Positions 1 to 7,219 of a DNA stretch of 40,223 bases are shown piece by piece. The position numbers and the translations under genes were made by a program. The DNA is from an uncultured Flavobacteriales bacterium. GTDB lineage: Bacteria > Bacteroidota > Bacteroidia > Flavobacteriales_D > Crocinitomicaceae. The stretch covers positions 1 through 40,223 of the forward strand of contig CAJXCU010000021.1 of NCBI GenBank assembly GCA_913051935.1, written 5' to 3'. The notes beneath the pieces are model-generated. The model saw only the letters and a list, made by a program, of their open reading frames with translations. It searched no databases and had not been told where the DNA came from. Within the stretch, counting starts at the first letter, position 1. Every line of letters starts with the position of its first letter.

Positions 1-13
1 AAATATACTAAAG

Positions 14-1534
14 TTAATGTTTGAAATGACGAATTCCTGTAAAAACCATTTTCATATTATTGGCGTCACAGTAATCAATGGACTGCTTGTCTTTTATCGA
101 CCCTCCCGGCTGAATTACGGTATCTATACCCTCATTATGAGCGATTTCAACACAATCAGGAAAAGGAAAAAATGCATCACTCGCCATTACAGCACCTTCT
201 AAATGAAATTCAAAAGACTTTGCCTTATGAATGGCTTGTCGCAAGGCGTCAACTCTGGAGGTTTGTCCTGTTCCGCTGGCTAGTAATTGTAAGCCTTTTG
301 CCAAAACGATGGTATTTGACTTCGTGTGTTTTGCTATTTTATTGGCAAACAGTAAGTCCTCTATTTCGCTATTCGAAGGAGTATTCATAGTTGCATTTTG
401 CAGAGATTTTTTAGTTTCTATGGCGGAGTCTTTGTCTTGAACAAGATAGCCATTTAAGACGGACCTTACGCTTTGCGGACTTGCCTTAAGGGGTTTAGAT
501 TTAAGGAGTATCCGGTTTTTTTTCTGTTTTAAAACATCAAGTCCTGCTTGGTCAAAAGAGGGTGCAATGAGCACCTCACAAAATAGCGTATTGATAAGCT
601 CTGCGGTCTCTTTATCAATCGCTGTGTTTGAGATTAAGACCCCTCCAAAAGCACTGACGGGGTCACCGGCTAAGGCACATTCGTAAGCCTCTTTGATTGT
701 AGCTCGGGTGCTTAAACCACAAGCATTGTTGTGTTTCATTATGGCGAATGTTGGCCCGTCATTTAAAAACTCTTTCATAAGATTGGTCGCAGCGTCTACA
801 TCTAAGAGATTGTTGTATGAAAGTTCTTTTCCATGAAGCTGCTCAAATACAGCGCTGAAGTCCCCGAAAAACGAGCCTTTTTGATGAGGATTCTCACCGT
901 ATCGTAGGGAACGTTTTTGACTATTGCTGATTTTAAGGACCTCATTTGAGTCTTCAGCGAAGTAGTTAAAAATAGATGTATCGTAATGTGACGATATTTG
1001 GAAAGAAGCGCTCGCATAGGATTTTCTTTGCTCAAGGCTAAAAGCTCCATTTTGGGATTTTAAATCGTTTAAAAAATCTGAATACTGATGGGTTGAGGAA
1101 ACGACCATGACATCAGCATAGTTTTTCGCTGCCGCCCGGATCAATGAAATTCCACCAATATCGATTTTTTCAATAATATCCGAATGAGGCGCTTTTGAGG
1201 CCACAACTTCTTCAAAGGGATACAAGTCTACAACCACCAAGTCGAGTGCTGGGATATTATATTCTTTAATTGTTTCTTGGTCTGCTGGTAAGCTTCGTCT
1301 ATTAAGGATACCGCCAAATATTTTTGGGTGTAATGTCTTAACTCGACCGCCAAGAATTGACGGGTATTCGGTGAGTTCTTCTACTGGAGTAACGGGAATA
1401 TTTAGGGACTCAATGAAGGTTTGTGTGCCTCCGGTTGAATATATTTGAACCTGGTTTTTATGTAGCTCTTTGACAATAGAATCTAGGCCATCTTTGTAAT
1501 AGACTGATATTAATGCAGATTTTATTTTTTTCAT
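14..1534 (-). CDS. purH: Bifunctional AICAR formyltransferase / IMP cyclohydrolase
   Basis: PurH catalyses the last two steps of de novo IMP synthesis in the cytosol: formyl transfer from 10-formyl-THF to AICAR, then cyclisation to IMP. The N-terminal 190 or so residues are the MGS-like cyclohydrolase domain, with the STGGT loop at 33-37. The rest is the AICAR transformylase domain, with RYGENPHQ at 211-218, the catalytic Lys267-His268 pair, GDPVSAFGG, and SDAFFPFPD followed by QPGGS near the end. At 506 aa it is close to the usual length (about 510-530), and it ends in a TAA only 13 bases from the window edge, so it is complete. It lies 82 bases downstream of nrdA on the same strand. The gap holds a perfect 16-bp palindrome that could be an operator or a weak hairpin. 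Family assignment is certain. Confidence 0.98.
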   Translation of the reverse strand: MKKIKSALISVYYKDGLDSIVKELHKNQVQIYSTGGTQTFIESLNIPVTPVEELTEYPSILGGRVKTLHPKIFGGILNRRSLPADQETIKEYNIPALDLVVVDLYPFEEVVASKAPHSDIIEKIDIGGISLIRAAAKNYADVMVVSSTHQYSDFLNDLKSQNGAFSLEQRKSYASASFQISSHYDTSIFNYFAEDSNEVLKISNSQKRSLRYGENPHQKGSFFGDFSAVFEQLHGKELSYNNLLDVDAATNLMKEFLNDGPTFAIMKHNNACGLSTRATIKEAYECALAGDPVSAFGGVLISNTAIDKETAELINTLFCEVLIAPSFDQAGLDVLKQKKNRILLKSKPLKASPQSVRSVLNGYLVQDKDSAIETKKSLQNATMNTPSNSEIEDLLFANKIAKHTKSNTIVLAKGLQLLASGTGQTSRVDALRQAIHKAKSFEFHLEGAVMASDAFFPFPDCVEIAHNEGIDTVIQPGGSIKDKQSIDYCDANNMKMVFTGIRHFKH

Positions 1535-1580
1535 TGTGTAGTGCGTTTAAAAAATAAATGAGACTGGATTTTTCGCCCAT

Positions 1581-1596
1581 TTACAATCGATTGTAA
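1581..1596. promoter_or_regulatory. 16-bp perfect palindrome between nrdA and purH
   Basis: TTACAATCGATTGTAA is a perfect palindrome located 47-62 bases upstream of the purH start and 20 bases after the nrdA stop. Its core AAnCGnTT is the signature of operators bound by LacI/PurR-family repressors, which fits a site controlling purH. No T-run follows it on the minus strand, so it is a poor terminator for nrdA. The operator role is inference; no regulator gene is in the window. Confidence 0.4.
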
Positions 1597-1616
1597 GTTT
1601 AGTGATTTTCACTGGT

Positions 1617-3959
1617 TTAAGATTCCGAATTTTTGCTGTTTTGTATATTAAATTCTTTATTAGATTTCTCAGTACCCCCTATTGTTTTTTGGACATCGGC
1701 TTTGTTAATAGTGAATTTAATAGAATCTGTCGAGGCTTTTGTTTTCAGATGGAACATTCCAGTCTTTAATCCTTTTTCCCATGCATGAAAATGTGCAGCC
1801 GTGAGTTTTCCGAAGTTTGCATTTTCCATAAAAATATTGAGGGATTGACTCTGACAAATGAATGCGCCACGATCCGCAGCCTGATTAATCAGTGTTGTTT
1901 GTGGAATTTCCCATGCTGTCTTGTACAAGTTTTTAATTCTTTGAGGAATACCGTCGATGTTCTGAATAGAGCCATTATTTGCCATTATTTGCATTCCCAT
2001 ATCGGTTCCCCAAAGCCCCTCACTGACCAAGTCTTTTTGTAAGTGTTTGTTCACAGCAATAAATTCTCCTGAATTTATGCATCGCGTCGATATGTTTGAA
2101 GTATATGGCTCAAAGCAAGGGCTGTTTCCTAAAACCTGTGCTGTTGAATATGTTGGCATGGTAGCAATCATCAATGAGTTGCGAACACCGTATTTTTTCA
2201 CTTCTTCTTTAAGAAGGTTCCATTCCCAACGTTTGGTTGGTTTAACATTCCACAGGTCATATTGGAAAAGTCCTTTAGAGACAGGTGATTCAGGAAAGGA
2301 ATCATAATAGCCGTATTTTTTTGCGAGGTCCTTTGACGCCGTCATGGCTGCAAAATAAATTGTTTCGAAAATATCTTGATTCAACAATTTTGCATCTTTA
2401 GATTCAAAAGGAAATCCCATTAAAATAAATGCGTCCGCTAGCCCTTGAATACCTAGCCCAATAGGTCGATGTCTCACATTAGATCTTTGGGCCTCATCGA
2501 TGGGGTAATAATTGTTATCAATAATCTTATTTAGATTTAATACCGCTTGATAAGATACCTGAAAGAGTTCATCAAAATCAAAGTTCTTTTGTTCGTTGAT
2601 GAATTTAGGTAGGGAAAGAGAGGCAAGTGGGCACGCCGCTACCTCATCTGGTGAACTATACGCGACAATTTCAGCACATAAATTTGATGTTTTTACAACG
2701 CCCAAATTTTGTTGGTTGGATTTGTTATTTGCTGCATCTTTATACAACATGTAGGGCATCCCTGTTTCAATTTGTGTTTCTAATATTTTAAACCAAAGGT
2801 CTTGAGCTTTTATGGTTTCTTTCCCTTTTCCTGCTTTTTCATATTTTGTATAAAGCACTTCGAATGATTCACTGTGAACATCTGAAAGCCCTGGACATTC
2901 ATAGGGACACATTAAAGTCCAATTCCCATTTTCTTGAACACGTTTCATAAATAGATCAGGAATCCACAAGGCATAAGAAAGGTCTCTTGCCCGCTGCTCT
3001 TCTTTTCCATGATTCTTTTTTAAATCAAGAAAGTCAAATACATCAGCATGCCAAGGTTCTAAATAAATGGCAAAAGAACCCTTCCTTTTTCCACCTCCTT
3101 GATCGACATACTTCGCTGTATTATTAAAAACTTTGAGCATGGGGACAATCCCGTTTGATACTCCGTTTGAACCTTTGATGTATGACCCTTTTGCCCGTAC
3201 CTCGTGGATGGCAAGTCCAATACCTCCTGCGAGCTGTGAGATTTGAGCACAGGATTTTAGTGTGTCATAAATGCCGGTTATACTATCTTCTTTGTTGGTC
3301 ATCAAAAAACCTGAGGACAATTGTGGTTTTGCTGTACCTGCATTAAATAATGTGGGAGATGCATGTGTAAACCAACCCTCTGACATCAGGTTGTATGTTT
3401 TCAGTACAGCATTAATATCGTTTTTATGTATTCCTATTGACACGCGCATCAGCATTTGCTGCGGTCTCTCTACAATTCGGCTATCGAGTTTCATGAGGTA
3501 TGAACGCGTTAAGGTTTTAAAACCGAAATAATCATATTTAAAGTCTCGGTCATATACTATACTTGAATCAAATAGCTCTTGATTCCCCATTACAATTGAA
3601 TATACCTCATCAGATAAAAGCGCAGCATTTTCGCCTGTTAAAGGGTCAATATAATTGTATAAATCATTCATGACCTCAGAAAAGTTATTTTTGGTTTCTT
3701 TGTGGAGGTTGGAAACGGCAATTCGTGATGCTAGTAGCGCATAATCAGGGTGTTCTATTGTTTTGGTTATTGCCACTTCTGCGGCAAGTTTGTCTAATCC
3801 TGTTGTGGTGATACCGTCAAAAATTGATTCAATAACTTTCATCGTTACTGCCTCGGGAGAAACCAAATGGTCAAGACCGTAGCACATTTTAACTATACGC
3901 GCTGTAATCTTATCAAACTTTATAGCTTCCTTACTTCCATCTCTTTTTACTACGTACAT
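1617..3959 (-). CDS. nrdA: Class I-type ribonucleotide reductase large subunit, atypical
   Basis: Family role: reduction of ribonucleotides to deoxyribonucleotides with an NrdB radical partner. Residues 1-90 are an ATP-cone (MYVVKRDG start); the rest is the ten-stranded barrel, closely colinear with eukaryotic and Bacteroidota class I large subunits. The thiyl-radical loop SNLCAEI is intact (Asn426, Cys428, Glu430), as is the second barrel cysteine, Cys443 in VAACPLA. Three conserved features are missing. The redox cysteine of LSSCFL is Gly217 (codon 3309-3311, GGT). The radical-relay Tyr-Tyr of GMYYLRT is Phe736-His737 (1749-1754). The C-terminal tail has no CxxC or any other cysteine after residue 702. 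The phosphate loop reads MPTYSTAQ where MPTASTAQ is usual. nrdB is not adjacent. The 780-aa frame is clean, so decay is not obvious. This is either a specialised paralogue with other redox chemistry or a non-catalytic homologue. Confidence 0.9.
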   Translation of the reverse strand: MYVVKRDGSKEAIKFDKITARIVKMCYGLDHLVSPEAVTMKVIESIFDGITTTGLDKLAAEVAITKTIEHPDYALLASRIAVSNLHKETKNNFSEVMNDLYNYIDPLTGENAALLSDEVYSIVMGNQELFDSSIVYDRDFKYDYFGFKTLTRSYLMKLDSRIVERPQQMLMRVSIGIHKNDINAVLKTYNLMSEGWFTHASPTLFNAGTAKPQLSSGFLMTNKEDSITGIYDTLKSCAQISQLAGGIGLAIHEVRAKGSYIKGSNGVSNGIVPMLKVFNNTAKYVDQGGGKRKGSFAIYLEPWHADVFDFLDLKKNHGKEEQRARDLSYALWIPDLFMKRVQENGNWTLMCPYECPGLSDVHSESFEVLYTKYEKAGKGKETIKAQDLWFKILETQIETGMPYMLYKDAANNKSNQQNLGVVKTSNLCAEIVAYSSPDEVAACPLASLSLPKFINEQKNFDFDELFQVSYQAVLNLNKIIDNNYYPIDEAQRSNVRHRPIGLGIQGLADAFILMGFPFESKDAKLLNQDIFETIYFAAMTASKDLAKKYGYYDSFPESPVSKGLFQYDLWNVKPTKRWEWNLLKEEVKKYGVRNSLMIATMPTYSTAQVLGNSPCFEPYTSNISTRCINSGEFIAVNKHLQKDLVSEGLWGTDMGMQIMANNGSIQNIDGIPQRIKNLYKTAWEIPQTTLINQAADRGAFICQSQSLNIFMENANFGKLTAAHFHAWEKGLKTGMFHLKTKASTDSIKFTINKADVQKTIGGTEKSNKEFNIQNSKNSES

Positions 3960-4412
3960 CTGTATTTCTCTTTTCTTAGTTTTTAAATTCTCTGCGCTCA
4001 GCTAAAGCCCTTTTAGAACCATGAAAAGTTAGAGTACTTTGTGTATTAAGTATCAAGCTTTTTTAGAATTTGGCTCTTTTTTAAGTCAATAATTGTGGGC
4101 AACCGAGGCGTACAAAAGTTGTTAAAAATCTTACAGAATCAAATTAAAGAAATGAACAATAAATTATTGTTTTCAACACCTTATGTCTACATCCGAAGAT
4201 TGATAACCCTTTCGGTAATTATGAACATGAAACCGAAAGATATCCACATCTTTTTGATGCATGCCGTAAAAACTTTTCTCGATGGTTTTGGTAATTTGCA
4301 TTGTTTTTTTTGCAATACTTAAGCTATTTAAATATGGATGACCACCCGATGTATTAAATAAAAATAAATTGCTGTTTTCGCAGGATCGTAGCCCAAAAAG
4401 TCAAAAGGTTAT
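3960..4412. other. Divergent intergenic region nrdA/comF, no gene recognised
   Basis: This 453-base AT-rich gap lies between divergent genes and must hold the promoters of both nrdA and comF. I see an 8-bp inverted repeat, CTTTCGGT at 4209-4216 with ACCGAAAG at 4232-4239 (15-base loop), and a single near-match to a DnaA box (ATATCCACA, 4239-4247). No exact TAnnTTTG promoter element stands close to either start. The one longer reading frame (4095-4322, plus) has no recognisable protein features and was not called. nrdB is absent, although it often neighbours nrdA. Confidence 0.5.
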
Positions 4413-5138
4413 ATGTTTAACGTTGTAAATTTATTGGGGTATTTCAATTCTTTTCGTGCTGGTTTGGTACATTTGATTTATCCAGACTTATGCCTTCATT
4501 GTAAAAGGGCACTTCACCACAATCATCCGTTTTTGTGCTATGCTTGTTTGTCTAGAATTGAATTGGTAAAATGGAGGGAAAAGGAGACACATCATTTACT
4601 TCAACAATCTTTAAATGACCCTCATCTATCTTGCTCAGTTATTCTGTATAGATTTGAGAAAGGTGGTGCTGTTCAGACAATATTGCATGAATTGAAGTAT
4701 AAAAATAATCGTGAAATCGGATTGTATTTTGGGCGCCTTATAGGCGAGGAAGCCCGAAATAAATTGGCAAGTCATACAATTGATGCATTAATCCCGGTGC
4801 CTATTCACCATCGAAAGCGATTTGACCGTGGCTATAATCAAAGCGAGCTTTTGGCAAAAGGGATCTCATCACTTACTGGTATTCAAGTGAAATCTCATCT
4901 ATTATCGAAAACGAGGAATACCAAAAGTCAAACCAAGGTTTCAAAAGAAGACCGTATTGAAAATACAGCGGGTACCTTCTCTGTTGCTGAGGAGGTCAAA
5001 GAATATACCTCTATTGCTTTGGTTGATGATGTAATTACTACAGGAGCTACTGCGGGGTCAATTTGCAAGGCGCTAAGAAAAAAAAATAAAAACTTACAAA
5101 TTACTATTCTCAGTCTTTCAATTGCCAGCAGGAATTGA
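4413..5138 (+). CDS. comF: ComF family phosphoribosyltransferase-like protein
   Basis: ComF proteins are cytosolic PRTase-fold proteins associated with DNA uptake in competent bacteria; in non-competent species their role is unsettled. The 241-aa product starts with a zinc-ribbon in which Cys27, Cys30, Cys42 and Cys45 form two Cx2C pairs. It ends with a PRTase domain carrying the PRPP-binding motif VDDVITTGAT at 204-213. The segment LIPVPIHHRKRFDRGYNQSELLAKG is typical of the family. ATG at 4413 is the only start that keeps the zinc finger with a sensible leader. It stands alone: the next gene has its own promoter-like element. Nothing in the neighbourhood supports a specific competence role. 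Confidence 0.93.
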   Translation: MFNVVNLLGYFNSFRAGLVHLIYPDLCLHCKRALHHNHPFLCYACLSRIELVKWREKETHHLLQQSLNDPHLSCSVILYRFEKGGAVQTILHELKYKNNREIGLYFGRLIGEEARNKLASHTIDALIPVPIHHRKRFDRGYNQSELLAKGISSLTGIQVKSHLLSKTRNTKSQTKVSKEDRIENTAGTFSVAEEVKEYTSIALVDDVITTGATAGSICKALRKKNKNLQITILSLSIASRN

Positions 5139-5182
5139 TGCCCCATGCAGATAAATAATAGTTTAAATATCCGTAGAAACAT

Positions 5183-5190
5183 TATTTTTG
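5183..5190 (+). promoter_or_regulatory. Bacteroidota -7 element for the 5210 lipoprotein gene
   Basis: TATTTTTG matches the Bacteroidota -7 consensus TAnnTTTG exactly, 20 bases ahead of the ATG, implying a short leader of about 13 bases. The -33 position shows only TTTA (5162-5165). The element is flanked by the arms of an inverted repeat (AGTTTAAA 5160-5167, TTTAAACT 5191-5198). Confidence 0.5.
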
Positions 5191-5209
5191 TTTAAACTGT
5201 TAACCTACC

Positions 5210-6097
5210 ATGAAATACCGCATTTTAAATTTATCTCTTTGTTTCTTCATCCTCAGCTTCATGATTATATCTTGTAAAAAACGTGGTTGTACTGACCCCT
5301 GCGCAATTAATTACAATGCAGAAGCGGTAAAAGATAATGGCAGCTGTGAATACAGCTCGAATTGTCCTTACGAAACGATCAATACATCTTATTCAGAATT
5401 AGATTTAGGGGATGCAAATAACTGTGATTTATTTGTAATGAATATTGATGAAGAACTAGATAGCTTGAACATTGATTTAAACTGTGATGGAGTTAATGAT
5501 TTAAGCATTTTTGGACAGTCAGAGCAATATTGGGTATCCGATGATATGAATCATGATGTTTCTTTGCTTTCTTCAAAACTCAGTATATCTACACTTCATT
5601 CAAATGTTTTCATTCTTTCAGACTCTACAACAGATAGCACATTTACTTATCAGAATATAGATACCAATGATTTTCATATCACAAATCTCAGCTCAGTTTC
5701 ATCTAACCAAGTTATTGGTTCTGTATTCTCATCGATTGAGGAAAATTCATATGTATCAAATATGGATAGTTCAAATATATTAACGGCGGACGATCCTAGA
5801 TGGACTTTTACCAGCTCATCCTCTACTCCGAACGCACAAATCGTAAGATCGCACTATCGATACACCACTCGTTACAGTACTTCTAATTGGAACGGTTATT
5901 CGTACGATGAGATAGTAATGGATGAATATGAAAGAGGCATCATCCCAAATCAAAAAACCTCTTGGATTCCATTTAAATTCATTACCAATGAAAATCACAT
6001 AAAACTTGGTTATTTGAAAGTACTGCCTCGGCTCGGGTCAGACTTAATGATGGGATTTATGAGTTTCGGGGTTTCTTCTTGGGCAATTCAGCGCTAA
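5210..6097 (+). CDS. Lipoprotein with an N-terminal GCTDP..DNGSC motif, function unknown
   Basis: The 295-aa product has a lipoprotein signal peptide ending at the lipobox IISC with Cys22, so it should be anchored in the envelope, possibly on the outer membrane. Immediately after the lipidated cysteine, residues 26-48 (GCTDPCAINYN...DNGSCEY) form a short cysteine-containing module common in surface proteins of marine Bacteroidota; the same module appears in the product of 19521-21803. A NIDLNCDGVNDL stretch, around residue 78, resembles a single calcium-binding FG-GAP or dockerin-type loop. The remainder is Ser/Asp-rich with no family I recognise. It has its own -7 element and is followed 17 bases later by an FAD oxidoreductase, with no terminator visible between them. 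No function is proposed. Confidence 0.8.
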   Translation: MKYRILNLSLCFFILSFMIISCKKRGCTDPCAINYNAEAVKDNGSCEYSSNCPYETINTSYSELDLGDANNCDLFVMNIDEELDSLNIDLNCDGVNDLSIFGQSEQYWVSDDMNHDVSLLSSKLSISTLHSNVFILSDSTTDSTFTYQNIDTNDFHITNLSSVSSNQVIGSVFSSIEENSYVSNMDSSNILTADDPRWTFTSSSSTPNAQIVRSHYRYTTRYSTSNWNGYSYDEIVMDEYERGIIPNQKTSWIPFKFITNENHIKLGYLKVLPRLGSDLMMGFMSFGVSSWAIQR

Positions 6098-6114
6098 TAA
6101 TCAGCTAATAAAAA

Positions 6115-7152
6115 TTGAAAAATACACTAATTATAGGAGGTGGGATCGCAGGGTCTTCATTGGCAATTCAATTGATGAAACGAGGGGTTGGAGTCACGCT
6201 CTTAGACCGAGGCAAAAATCATTCTTCTGCGGTTGCATCCGGCATGGTAAATCCCATGGTTTTTCGCCGCATGAATTTATCTTGGCGTGTAGATGAAATG
6301 CTACCATATGCCCGTGATTTTTATTTAGAATTGGAGGATACGTTAAAAGCTAAATTTTATGATACGCTCAGGATTCGTAGGTTCTTTTCGTCCGAACAAG
6401 AAAGAGGCTATTGGGAAAAGAAACAGCACGAGGTGGAGTATCAAAAATACTTGACTTTACATGATGATTTTGATGAAAAAGTTCCATTGGCAAAAAATGA
6501 ATTTGGTTCAGGGATTGTGAAAAAGGCCTTTTGGATTCGTTCAAAGCGCTTCATGGAAAAAATGCATCTTTTTCTGAAAGAGCAGAAGGTTTTGCAGTAT
6601 GGTCAGTTTGAGCCTGCTAAATTTATTTTAGAGGAATTGAGCTATGACGGTTCAATATATGACTCCATTGTCTTTTGTTGTGGATCAGATAATGATAAGA
6701 TTCCTTATTTCAATCAGGCAAATATACAGCACAATAGAGGCCAAATACTTCATATTGAAAGTAGTGAGCTTTCACAGCATGAATTATGGAATCGAAAGGG
6801 ATTTATTTTACCTGTGGGAGAGGAAAAATTCATGTTGGGAGCTACCTATGAGTGGAATGAACCCAGTCTGAATATTACTGCTCAGGCACGAGAAAAACTT
6901 GAAGAGGTTTTTCAAACCATTACCGAGGCAAGTTATGAAGTACATGGGCAAACTGTAGGTATGCGCCCGACCGTTGCAGATCGCCGGCCCGTTATGGGCG
7001 AACATCCTGAACACAGAGGGCTTTTTATTTTCAATGGCTTAGGAACGAAGGGATATATGCTTGCCCCATTACTTTCGTTGGAAATGGCTCAATATATGAC
7101 CGAAGGAATAGCGCTACATAAAGAGGTTGCTTTTTCTAGATTTTACAAGTAA
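6115..7152 (+). CDS. FAD-dependent oxidoreductase, DAO family
   Basis: This 345-aa flavoprotein belongs to the D-amino-acid-oxidase-like (DAO) group, which oxidises amine substrates; the substrate cannot be read from the sequence. The N-terminal Rossmann fold carries the FAD-binding glycines G8-G10-G13 (LIIGGGIAGSS), and a C-terminal NGLGTKGYMLAPLL segment closes the FAD site. GMVNPMVFRRMN and VGMRPTVADRRPVMG are typical DAO landmarks. The start is TTG at 6115; it is needed because the dinucleotide-binding strand begins at once and the next ATG would remove it. It lies 17 bases behind the lipoprotein gene. Its similarity includes the oxidoreductase half of MnmC, but the methyltransferase half is absent. 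Confidence 0.85.
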   Translation: MKNTLIIGGGIAGSSLAIQLMKRGVGVTLLDRGKNHSSAVASGMVNPMVFRRMNLSWRVDEMLPYARDFYLELEDTLKAKFYDTLRIRRFFSSEQERGYWEKKQHEVEYQKYLTLHDDFDEKVPLAKNEFGSGIVKKAFWIRSKRFMEKMHLFLKEQKVLQYGQFEPAKFILEELSYDGSIYDSIVFCCGSDNDKIPYFNQANIQHNRGQILHIESSELSQHELWNRKGFILPVGEEKFMLGATYEWNEPSLNITAQAREKLEEVFQTITEASYEVHGQTVGMRPTVADRRPVMGEHPEHRGLFIFNGLGTKGYMLAPLLSLEMAQYMTEGIALHKEVAFSRFYK

Positions 7153-7204
7153 TAACCATATAATAAATAGCGCTTAAAACGAGAACAAATTCAGATTTTA
7201 AGTG

Positions 7205-7212
7205 TAATTTTG
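7205..7212 (+). promoter_or_regulatory. Candidate -7 element very close to the lepA start
   Basis: TAATTTTG is an exact TAnnTTTG match ending 7 bases before the lepA ATG, so a transcript from it would have essentially no leader. No clear -33 TTTG is seen around 7185, which lowers confidence. Confidence 0.3.
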
Positions 7213-7219
7213 ATAGTCC

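Noticed and set aside
4095-4322. 75-codon plus-strand reading frame in the nrdA/comF gap
   Set aside because: It has no recognisable domain, signal or ribosome-binding context, its composition looks like translated AT-rich intergenic DNA, and it lies in a region that must hold two divergent promoters.
3960-4412. Possible replication origin or DnaA-controlled region
   Set aside because: Only one imperfect DnaA-box match (ATATCCACA) is seen, with no cluster of boxes, no 13-mer array and no dnaA, dnaN or other origin genes nearby.
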